Shown here: piece after piece, positions 56,052-64,000 of the stretch
How positions within the stretch are numbered: the stretch's first letter is position 1
How the letters are laid out: the number at the start of each line of letters is the position of its first letter
Assembly (NCBI GenBank): GCA_024195265.1
Contig: JAJLRJ010000008.1
Location: 24,727,932-24,791,931 of the forward strand
From: Dendrophyllia cribrosa
Taxonomy: Eukaryota; Cnidaria; Anthozoa; Scleractinia; Dendrophylliidae
Direction of reading: 5' to 3'
Length of the DNA: 64,000 nt
The notes under the pieces: model-generated
Told to the model about the DNA's origin: nothing
The model's input: the letters and a program-made list of their open reading frames with translations, nothing else
Database searches by the model: none
Program-made: the position numbers and the translations under genes

Positions 56052-56519
56052 TATTGTTTGCTTTATTCTGTAAGCAAAGATGTGTCTACCAGATTTTATC
56101 TGACCTGCATGAAAAATATGTATATTGTATTTAGGCAGCTGAGGAGAAATTAACATCCTCAGTGCGACTGTCCCTGTTTACACCAGCAGTCAACATGCCA
56201 CATGCACCTCGCACAATTTTACCGGCTGGACCCACAGAACAAGTAGTGGCTGAATCTAATTCAGCAGTCAGTGCTAAACAGAAAACTACCTCCAGGAATT
56301 GCTCCTCCTGAGAAAAAGCAACCATCAAAGTGTTGAAATCCTTTAAAATTCTGGTCTGCGTAATCCAATACTGGTAAACTTCAAGTTGTTATAAACTTAA
56401 GCCCTAAACATGGTTATAATTCTTTTTATTTTTATACTTTTCTCTCTGTTAGGTTAGGTGTTGCACCTGTTTACAATCCTTTGCAATAATTTAACACAAA
56501 GTAAATAATAAAAAAGACA

Positions 56520-56835
56520 CTAATTGAAACAATATCCAATCCACAATATAAGCAATATCCAACCTAAATATAGTATGATTCTGCACCTTTTTTTTGGTAT
56601 TAGTTTAATAATCCCACGTCTTTGGCTTACTGAAAGTTGTCCCCTCTGATAAGCATAGTTGAACGAGTTAAAAAAGTTGTCTGAGAGATCATTCCAAAAA
56701 ACCTTGTAAAATTCTACAGGAAATCCATTGGTGCCTGGCGTTTTTTCATTATTCATACTTTTCAGAGCTTGTAGACATTCTTCCTTAGTTAACAGGCCTT
56801 CACAATTCTCTTTATCCTCAGAGTTACAACAGGTG
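56520..56835 (-). pseudogene. LINE (L1/Tx1-like) reverse transcriptase fragment
   Basis: On the minus strand: LLTKEECLQALKSMNNEKTP then GTNGFPVEFYKVFW and GQLSVSQRRGIIKLIPKK. This is the conserved N-terminal RT region (PGxDGFPxEFYK ... QRRGxIxLIPKK) of L1-like ORF2. After IPKK the frame shifts (the expected AESYYI continues in another frame and meets a stop). A short dead remnant. Confidence 0.85.
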
Positions 56836-57183
56836 TAAAATGTGAATTATTCAAATACCATATTTACTTGAATAGAGCCTGGGGTGTTGACTACAAACTC
56901 AGTTCCCGTTGAGGTGGTAGCAATTCAAAAATCAGTGACAAAAAATACCAGTCAGTGACACGGAAATAATTTATGAAATTACAGGGTTTTTTTTTTATAT
57001 CTGAATGGCTAAGAACCATTTTCCCCTCACAAACACCTAAGTTATTTTTTTTTTTTACCAATTCAGTTAAGGACTTAGAATTTTAAAATAAGAGGTGTTT
57101 ATTCAAGTAAGTACTGCCACTGTATTCATACTTAATTTATGGTATATTTGACATTTTATTTTCTCTCCTTCCTTTGATACAAA

Positions 57184-57366
57184 TCAACATTTGTATACAG
57201 CTATTTCAATTAACGTTGTCGGATGAAAGCTTAAAGCCAAGACCGCAAAGTAGTATGGGTTAGGGTTAATAGCCATTGCATAAAAATCCCATACAACCTT
57301 GCGGTCTTGGCTTTTCACCTTTTTCATCCGACAACGTTAATTAAAATAGCTGTATCTCAAATGTTC
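57184..57366. repeat. About 180-bp foldback
   Basis: ATACAGCTATTTCAATTAAC through GTTGTCGGATGAAAG and CCAAGACCGCAA is mirrored at 57287-57355. The loop contains GGGTTAGGGTTAA (57258-57270), a telomere-like motif probably by chance. It abuts the TTAA of the next element. Confidence 0.8.
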
Positions 57367-57371
57367 ATTAA

Positions 57372-58383
57372 CCCATAGACACCTGAACTGTCCGTAACCG
57401 CCCGTACAAGACTCCACTGCTTTAAAAAATTGTAACTTTCTCAATCGTGCGAACATTGCCTTAACTAGCAGTCGTGCGCATTGACTAGAAAGTCTTTCAA
57501 ATTGAGATACCCAATAAACACAAAAAAGTCAGCGATTTTTGCAGAATATCAGCGTTTGAATTTGGACAATAACAAAAATTACCGTTTTTAACGTCATAGA
57601 AAACAACAAAAATCACGTTTTTGCCTTTAGTTTTTTTTATTCAAATCATCGTGGCAAACCCAAAAGTCAACATTTACAGCAAAATTCAGTCCTAGTCCTA
57701 GCTTAGCAGTGAATTTTTTTGCTCTTATTCGTTGCTCGGGCCTAGCTACAGCTTCTTATACTAGTGCATACTCACCTTGCCTCGATTTTCAACATCACCA
57801 CCGCACTGCATGCTGGGAAATAAACATATTTTTTGACAGCGTCCATTCCGTCCTCCACAATTTTCATATATATATACTAAGTCCACAGCCACTCTCACCC
57901 ACCGCCAAAATTTCGCGCTTGTTGTGTTCTCCTGTGATCGCAACTTCCAAAATATGCCGCGGTAGGTCGAGAAATTCATCCAGAGTCGAGTCCCAAAGCT
58001 ACTTCGCTTCCAGGCGGCCATTTTTCCAATTCAACGAGCAACGAGCCAAATTCGTGAACGAAGTACAACACCTAACTCGCTTCATTGAGAAGTGGACTCT
58101 GAACTACCTCCAAGCTTAATGATGCTCATCAGGCAGCTACTAAAGATGAAAAATGGCTGTGAACTTACCAAAAATCGTAGATAATTCATATTGGACCCTT
58201 TATTGCAAATCAACCTAGCAAAATGAGATCGTCACAATGACGTTTCCAGTAAACTCGAGCCTTCAGTGTTTTAGAACAGCAGCACTTTCAATGGTAACTC
58301 CAAATATGAAGTCACGAAATCCTATGGGGCGTGTGTATGCAGAAAATCACTCAAAAACGTAAAAATCCTCAGGTGTGAATGGG
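57372..58383. mobile_element. 1.0-kb piggyBac-type non-autonomous element
   Basis: The ends CCCATAGACACCTGA and TCAGGTGTGAATGGG are imperfect inverted repeats, flanked by TTAA at 57368-57371 and 58384-58387. CCC starts plus TTAA targets are the piggyBac hallmark. Inside, a minus-strand frame 57761-58021 begins MAAWKRSSFGTRLW and ends at a splice-donor-like GGTGAGT. It may be a captured host first exon or part of the repeat. No transposase DDD motif seen. Confidence 0.75.
57761..58021 (-). other. Candidate captured exon inside the piggyBac-type element
   Basis: The 86-codon frame starts with a good ATG (AATGGCC) and has a Cys-containing tail with GGRNGRCQK. A GCAAG/GTGAGT donor occurs near its end (about 57774). 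No domain is recognised. Codon content looks plausible, but multicopy repeat origin is equally likely. Confidence 0.3.
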
Positions 58384-58943
58384 TTAAGTGAATTCCACAT
58401 CAAGAAAGGATTTATGTGGACTGCACACAGATGTCTCCTATCAGGAAGGAAACATTGGAGACATTTGAGCATAGGCTAAGATATGTCCACTTTTGATGTA
58501 GTTATATCTCATGATCTGTGATTTTAAGCCTGCATTTTAAGATTAGGGACTGTACAATAGCAGGAGCTCCAAATTAATTAACATCCTACCCCCCACCCCA
58601 ATGAAAGGAACAAAATTAATTCTTACCCACCACCCTTGAACAAAGATCAAGAAACCCTATCCCAATTCACCTCTCTATCTACACAGCAATAGCAATTCAT
58701 CAGGTACAAATATGGGATCATAGGGTTTCTCCCATTGCTCAGCAAGGAATAAAGATTGACCCCTTTGAGTCAACTCATGCACCCCTCCCATTGGACATTT
58801 TATATTCTCTTGTAGGATGGTTACCGCCTAGAGAAGAACACAGGAAATATCATTTTAAAGTGAAACATAAGTTAAGCTTATATAAGCAAGCTTACATCAA
58901 AACAACAACAAAAATCCCTCACATCGTACCAAAAAAAAAAAAA
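58384..58943. other. Unassigned sequence
   Basis: No recognisable gene. A run of 13 A (58931-58943) marks the truncation of the helicase remnant next to it. Confidence 0.4.
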
Positions 58944-59469
58944 GGACAAGATGTGCTTCGTCTACCACGATCGTTTTCACCTTTTCTTTAAATACAGGGG
59001 TCTTCAGCAATTTAGAAACTTTCTTGTTGTCAACAAACACCTCTGGATGTGCGAATATTAGGTCGTAAGTTGAACTTCTCAGCATTTCTATCGTAACATC
59101 GAATGACACTTCATCGTTGTCATCTTCTTCGGTGGCCACACGATCCCCTTTCAGTACACACACACTTAAACCACCTTCCCTCATCTTCACTATTTGGTCG
59201 CGAATGAGGGCATTAAGCGGCGAAATAACAAGTACAGTGGACTTCTTCTCTGTGGGTTTCCCTCCAAAAGCCATGAATTCAAACACCGGTGCCAAGAGCT
59301 GATAACGATTTGCCATATCCAGTCGGCAAAATTGCCAAAACGTCTTTATTCTCAACAACGAGACATTTTAAAACTTCATACTGCTTCTCTTTCAATTGAA
59401 GATTGGCCAAACCTAAAATGTTTTGGCAAAATTCAAAGCGTCGTGGAATAGATCAACTTGGTCAGCCAT
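58944..59469 (-). pseudogene. RecQ-like DNA helicase N-terminal fragment, frameshifted
   Basis: On the minus strand from ATG 59469: MADQVDLFHD start, then in shifted frames LGLANLQLKEKQ, the Walker A LAILPTGYGKS, then YQLLAPVFEF, motif Ia VISPLNALIRDQI, and Walker B VVDEAH. Order and spacing match superfamily 2 RecQ-type helicases (ATP-driven 3'-5' DNA unwinding). At least two frameshifts are visible (after FAKT, and directly after GYGKS where a few bases are missing), and the sequence stops three residues after DEAH at a poly(T) run. Motifs III-VI and the RecQ C-terminal parts are absent. A dead fragment of a family that is multicopy in cnidarians. Confidence 0.8.
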
Positions 59470-59538
59470 TTTGGATTTGCTCTGAGCCTGCGCAGAACGA
59501 CCGGAAGTCCGCGAATCGCGGACCCGAAATTGGAACAT

Positions 59539-59605
59539 GCCAGAGTTCGTGATCCCTGGCGCAGACCAGAAGGATCGCGGGCTCTGGGGACGAGAATGCC
59601 AGAAG
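59539..59605. repeat. Dispersed repeat arm, inverted partner of 54581-54648
   Basis: Inverse copy with GCCAGAGTTCGTGATCCC, GCAGACCAGAAGGATCGCGG and GGGACGAGAATG. It lies just upstream of the helicase fragment start. Confidence 0.8.
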
Positions 59606-60414
59606 TGTTGTTACGACGTGATCTTTGTTTTGATCCAAGATGGCGTCCGGCGGAGACGATCCTACGTGCGAAGATTCCGGGGAAGATGTAAGCTTACAAG
59701 ACTTATAAGACTTGAATAAGTCCATCGACGAGCTTAGTATTTGTGGTAGGTATATAAATATTATGATTATAGATTTATATTGCTCCATCTTTCTTCTTTA
59801 GTAAGACTTTAACACAATTTTTTCACGATTTCTGTAGATGAGTTTTGCGTGGTGCGTGTCTGTATTAGTCTATATTGCTGTCCGGGTGTTTAAATATCAT
59901 ATTTTTTAACCTGTATAGAAAAGAGTTAGGATGATTTAAAAATTGCAAAACAAGAGGGTAGGGGCAAGGGCATAGGGTGTTGCATAAGGGTGTCTGTATT
60001 GTTGTCAGGATACCAAAACTATGTTTTAATATCATTTTGTTTCAGCTGTATATAAAAGAGCCAGGTAGATTTCAAAACCACAAAACAAAAGGGCAGGGGC
60101 AAGACATAGGGGGATACCAAAACTGTGTTCAAATACAATTTGTTTATTTTGTATATTAGAGAGTCTGGTAGATTTAAAAACCACAAAACAAGAGGGCAGG
60201 GGCAAGGGCATAGGATGTTGCATTGAGGGTATCTGTATTGTTGTCAGGATACCAAAACTGTGTTGAAATATATATCATTTTGTTTAATTTGAATATGAGA
60301 GATTCGATCTGGTAGATTTAAAAAACACAAAACACGAGGGCAGGGGCAAGGGCATAGGGTGTTGCATTGAGGGTGTTTATTGTTGTCTGGATACCAAAAC
60401 TATGTTCAGATATA

Positions 60415-60598
60415 CAGTCAAACCTCTATTAAGCGGTCACCCTTGGGGAATAGCCAACTGACCGCTTAGAGGTGACTGCTTAAAAGAGGTCAAGTTTACA
60501 GTAAATATTAGGAGTGATTTAATTCCAGGGATTTGTTAAGTGACTGCTTAATAGAGGGTGACCGCTAAATAGAGGGCTGCTTAATAGAGGTTGGACTG
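60415..60598. mobile_element. 184-bp pogo/Tigger-like MITE
   Basis: Ends CAGTCAAACCTCTATTAAGC and inverse CTTAATAGAGGTTGGACTG, TA duplication at 60413-60414 and 60599-60600. Internal GTGACCGCT phrases. It sits inside a tandem-array unit. Confidence 0.85.
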
Positions 60599-61227
60599 TA
60601 TATCATTTTGTTTAATTTGTATATGGGAGAGCCTGGTAGATTTAAAAACCCCAAAACAAGAGGGCAGGGTCAAGAGCATAATGTGAAGAAAACAAAATAT
60701 GTGAAGGCAGAGAAAAGCTATACAGGGTTTGTCCTTGAAAATTGAAGGTGTCTGTATTGTTGTCAGGATATTGTCCATATTGAAACTGTGTCTTAATATC
60801 ATGTTGTTTAATTTCTATATAAGAGAGTCAGGTGGATTTGAAAACCACAAAATAAGAGGGTAGTGGGCAAAAGGTGACAAAAACAAAAAATATGAAGGCA
60901 GAGAGAAAAAAATATATGTAAGGGTTTGTTCTTGTATCTGAAATTTTATAACAACTGGAGGGCAAAATTAATAGTTATGTGGACTAGCAATGTGGACATG
61001 TTTTATGTTGCATTGATTGAGGGTGTCTGTAATGCCGTCTGGACATCAAAACTGCGTTTTATTACATTTTGTTTGATCTGTATATAAGAGAGCCAGGCAG
61101 ATTTAAAAACCACAAAACAAGAGGGTAGGGGACAAGGGCATAGGGTACCGCATCGAGATTGCTAGTATTGCAGTCAGGATACCAAAACTATGTTTTAATA
61201 TTTTTGTTGAATTTGTATACTATACGT

Positions 61228-61672
61228 ATTTGATAAAGTGCCTACCTTCAAATAATCGCCCACCCCAAATAAGCGCCCACTCTGAAAGCCAAAAAAATTA
61301 AGCGCCCACATCTCAAAAACATTTTTGTACTAGTCCATCTTGAAATAAGAGGGGCACCAAATTGGCCTTAAATTTAATTCCTTGACTGACCATTCAAAGC
61401 TCAGATTTTCATTGAACTGTTTATGCCTTATTCATGTTTGAGTCCGAGTTTTGTTTTATTGTCTTATTTCGTTGAAGGGAAATATACTTGTTATCATTTG
61501 TTTTGTTATTCTGTAAAAATGTCCTCATTTTCTGAAGATGTTGAAAAAATAATAAGCACCAACCCTCAAATAACTACCCACCTTGAATATGGTGAGCACC
61601 TAACCTCAAGGTCCCAAAATGAAATAAGCACCCAGGGCACTTATTGCAGTAAGTATGGTATAAGGGAGTAAC
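61228..61672. mobile_element. About 445-bp insertion in the tandem array
   Basis: AATAATCGCCCACC, AAATAAGCGCCCACTC and AAATAAGCACCCAGGGC phrases resemble the 55595-56051 family. Array sequence resumes at 61673. The exact termini are not clear. Confidence 0.5.
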
Positions 61673-62110
61673 CACAAAATAAGAGGGTAGGGGCAAGGGC
61701 ATAAGTTGAAGAAAACAAAACAAAACAAAAACAAAATATGTGAAAAAATAATATAGGGTTTGTCCTTATAATAGTTACAGTATGTAACATCTGGAAGGCA
61801 AAATAGTAATGTTGACTAGAAAAAACTTTTTCAGACAGATGAGGGACATACATGTACCACCCAGTACAGAAAAGCAGTGTACAAGTCGATAACATATGAA
61901 ATACAGTTCAGTGTTGCATCGAGGGTGTTTGCTGTGAAAAACTGTTATTTTGTTTAACCTGTATATAAACATCCATGATATAAATCAGCCACAAAACCAC
62001 AAAACAAGAAGGCAAGGGCAAGGGCATAGGGTAAAGAGAATCAAAACAAAAACAAAATATTTGAGACAGAGAGAAAAGTATATAGGGTTTGCCTTTATAT
62101 TTAAAATGAT

Positions 62111-63000
62111 TTCAACATCTGGAGGGCAAAATAGCAATGTTGACATGGTTTTGTTTTTTAAAAGCTTTTTTCAGGCAGATGAGGGACATACGACCATCAA
62201 AGCAGTGTACAAGGCAACATGAAATACTAAACAGTTTACAGAAATCAGTCTTGTATTAGCTTGTATTTAATGAAAAATAAAATAATATGACATACTGTAG
62301 AGTTGATTTGCTTTCTTTGAGAAAGATGAATCTCTAAAAAAATAACTACATGTACTATCTTCGAGTTCCTTATTATTAAGTCCATCCTTTTGGCTTCGAT
62401 GGCAGTCGTTTTCATGTGCTTTACTTGTTCTCTCCCTCAACATCCCCTGCACTCGTACAACTGTAGCGTTGACTTCTTTTTTTCATAACCATACTATGTA
62501 TGTATGTTCTGGTGTGAGCTGAAAGAACGCGAAGGCATGCACACTCCGTTGAATCTTTAGCGAGCATTTCAAGGCCAGCACATCCCGCAACCGTTAAACA
62601 TTCGTAGCCCTGAGTATATATTAAAGAAACGAACTGATATTAAAAATATTATACATAAGCTTATGTGTAACACTACTTGTTCAGATTGCAACCTATGCAA
62701 ATCATAAAGCTTGAGCTTAAAAATTATTCAAAATGTCCAATATGTAGCGTGAAAATGCGAATTAAGATAACAATAGAAGCTACAAACCTCGGTCAGGCGA
62801 TGAGTGGAAAGCCACTGTACGCGATTTTTGGTCTCCTCGCCGATCCAGCCCTGTTTCCTCACAAAATGCTCAACCGAGCTCGGTTCTACATAGAATATGA
62901 GGGCAAGGTAGTTTCCAACTCAAAAAGGCCCGATGGAACGGCCTATTTTCCAAATTTAAAATTTCACTACCGTCCGCCATTATTTCGTCCGCCATCTTGA
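62111..63000. other. Unassigned sequence
   Basis: A 107-codon plus-strand frame (62677-63000) starts with a Cys pair CPIC and ends inside the next MITE. No domain is recognised, and the end overlaps repeat sequence, so I do not call it a gene. Confidence 0.35.
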
Positions 63001-63005
63001 AAACA

Positions 63006-63172
63006 GGGGGCGCTTTCCATTCAACCAAAAATTCCGGAAATTCCGGGTTGGGAAGCGAATGGAACGTAAATTTCCCGGAATAAAATTCCGGAATTTTAGG
63101 ACAACCTCGCGAGGTTGACCTAAAATTCCGGAAAATCGGAACAACCGGAAAATACCGTTCCATTCGACCATT
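63006..63172. mobile_element. Palindromic MITE with AATTCCGG repeats
   Basis: Centre CCTCGCGAGG (about 63104-63113) with arms through CCTAAAATTCCGG to GTTCCATTCG on both sides. The left terminus reads GGGGGCGCTTTCCATTC. A partial inverse copy lies at 63646-63731. Confidence 0.75.
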
Positions 63173-63207
63173 CCTGCTCGGCCCAGTTTCTCCGAGCCGG
63201 AATCAAG

Positions 63208-63334
63208 ATGGCGTCTCAAAATCAGTGCACGGCGTGTTTGTTTTTCACCGAAAGGTTACAGCTTTTACTCGAGCATGATTGCTCATGTAACATAACTAGT
63301 ACAACAGCAGAAAATATGGCCACAACTAGGACTG
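63208..63334 (+). CDS. Candidate first coding exon of an unknown gene (partial)
   Basis: ATG at 63208 (AAGATGG context) opens 42 codons beginning MASQNQCTACLFFTERLQLL with two Cys pairs (CTAC, CSC), ending at a strong donor ACTG/GTAAGT (GT at 63335). In-frame stop follows immediately in the intron. No family recognised. The 5' side abuts a MITE, so it could also be repeat-derived. Confidence 0.3.
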
Positions 63335-63645
63335 GTAAGTAGCACAGAAATGCTTATAAGCTTATGTATTAAACGAATGTAATAAGTCACGAGCACAAAG
63401 TAGTCGCCGACTCGATTTTTAAACATTCCTTCGCATGTATGCTTATTAACAGCTGTAGCTGCACTGAAAAAAAGTGATATCATCGTTCTCGCTTAAAATA
63501 TCGTTAGTTTTAACTTCAGAGTCGTCGAACAACTCCAAAGCAAGTAAAAGAGGCAACGAGTCCTCCATTTGTCTGATTTGTTTTGACTGTTTTGCTTTGG
63601 TTTATTTTGTATTTTCGCGCGAAACTTGAAACGTGATGGTCTGGA

Positions 63646-63731
63646 ACAACCAACCGGAAAATACTGTTCCATTCGCCACACGGAATACCCGGAATTTGAA
63701 ACCGGAATTTTTGGTCGAATGGAAAGCGCCC
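63646..63731. repeat. Partial copy of the 63006-63172 MITE
   Basis: AACCGGAAAATACTGTTCC and TTTTTGGTCGAATGGAAAGC match the two termini of the nearby MITE, with the palindromic centre deleted. Confidence 0.7.
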
Positions 63732-63739
63732 AGGATCTC

Positions 63740-64000
63740 CCAGTCGTCAACCTCGTTCCCAGGGGCTTCTCGGTTTTCAAAATGGCGGTTTGAGAGGAGA
63801 AACCCCTGGGACATAGCGATCTAAAACGACCGCTGATTGGTTTATTGATCCTGATTCTTACATCTATTCTGATTGGTTTACGTTTTTCTAAGAAAAGATG
63901 GTGGATCACGGTAGGTTCTTCGAGAAACCAAAACAATGCTATATCGAAAGTCTCCGAGACGTGAAAGTTGAACAGTTTTCCTGAGTAACTATTAACAAAA
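63740..64000. other. Unassigned end of window
   Basis: Contains CTCGTTCCCAGGGGCTTC and its inverted partner AACCCCTGGGA around a CAAAATGGCGG segment (about 63750-63812), probably another small foldback. No gene. Confidence 0.4.

Larger units (their letters stand above)
54754..56311 (+). pseudogene. ZAD-like zinc-binding protein gene, two exons, one frameshift
   Basis: Exon 1 starts at ATG 54754 and reads to a Cys pair CRTC (residues 19-22). At about 54841 the frame must shift by one base to continue as LDLFGVKVTEEG, then a second Cys pair CRSC followed by KVTKFQEF, and ends at 55127 at a GTACGT donor after a basic Ser-rich tail. Exon 2 (56135-56311) after a TTTAG acceptor is in phase 0 and gives 58 more residues to a TGA. 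The spacing C-x2-C, about 45 residues, C-x2-C with a following aromatic helix resembles the ZAD (zinc-finger-associated) fold, common as stand-alone proteins in cnidarians; there ZAD mediates dimerisation. No C2H2 fingers follow. The frameshift makes it a probable pseudogene, but a single-base sequencing error would restore it. The intron hosts two MITEs. Confidence 0.6.
59940..62110 (+). repeat. Degenerate tandem array, unit about 105-145 bp
   Basis: The phrase ACCACAAAACAAGAGGGCAG, then GGGCAAGGGCATAGG, then GTGTCTGTATTGTTGTCAGG, ATACCAAAACTGTG and TTGTATATAAGAGAG recurs at about 59950, 60075, 60185, 60330, 60650, 60845, 61110, 61675 and 62000. Copies differ by deletions and are split by the MITEs at 60415 and 61228. 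Non-coding. Confidence 0.85.

Noticed and set aside
57258..57270. GGGTTAGGGTTAA as interstitial telomere
   Set aside because: Only two units, located in the loop of a foldback; chance occurrence is likely.
57709..58119. 136-codon plus-strand frame
   Set aside because: Antisense to the better exon-like minus frame and wholly inside a piggyBac-type element; no domain.
62677..63000. 107-codon frame with CPIC motif
   Set aside because: No recognisable domain, ends in a MITE, no splice or conservation support.

Overview
The window is eukaryotic, AT-rich and crowded with transposable elements. It most likely comes from a cnidarian, probably an anthozoan such as a stony coral. Grounds: spliceosomal introns with canonical GT/AG borders, Penelope-like retroelements whose GIY-YIG nuclease reads like the coral/anemone families, a Crypton-related exon, ZAD-like and RecQ-like gene remnants, and very dense MITE/foldback content. 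The species call is inference; no marker gene is present.

The main genic content is a tandem family of three plus-strand kinase genes. Each has a long intron-free exon encoding an extended Glu/Gln/Thr-rich coiled coil followed by the N-lobe and catalytic core of a TKL-like protein kinase. A phase-0 intron at the same codon separates this from a short exon encoding the end of the kinase domain. Gene 1 (15361-22920) predicts about 1944 aa and gene 3 (45456-51536) about 1548 aa. Gene 2 (36325-39863) predicts about 659 aa and has lost its 5' region and most of the coil. Genes 1 and 3 sit in near-identical segmental duplicates (about 13385-24680 and 44110-54235). Gene 2 keeps only pieces of the same flanks. 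The coils are built from 114-bp (38-aa) units with 684-bp higher-order copies in gene 1 and 105-bp (35-aa) units in gene 3, so coil length is changing quickly while the kinase stays conserved.

Layout: 1-300 Crypton-type exon (minus). 724-4890 copies of an unnamed dispersed family (family X) with nested insertions. 5809-6021 promoter-like block. 6651-13372 a large inverted composite element with 10-bp minisatellites in both arms. 13385-24680 gene 1 duplicon. 24680-28950 a second family X copy split by a 2.9-kb element with 9-bp target duplications. 29699-35886 a foldback and a 5.7-kb inverted-repeat element containing a Harbinger-like MITE. 36246-41870 gene 2. 41880-43850 a fourth family X copy and a pogo-like MITE. 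44110-54235 gene 3 duplicon. 54581-59610 a broken ZAD-like gene, a LINE scrap, a piggyBac-type element and a RecQ-like helicase remnant. 59940-62110 a degenerate ~140-bp tandem array. 62998-64000 MITEs and one candidate first exon.

How parts relate: many insertions can be dated relative to each other because paralogous copies preserve the empty site. The kinase introns carry Penelope-like remnants with hammerhead-type cores. The kinases probably act as scaffolded or oligomerised cytoplasmic or membrane-tethered signalling proteins (N-terminal MGQYLT fits a myristoylation site), but substrate and pathway cannot be read from the sequence.
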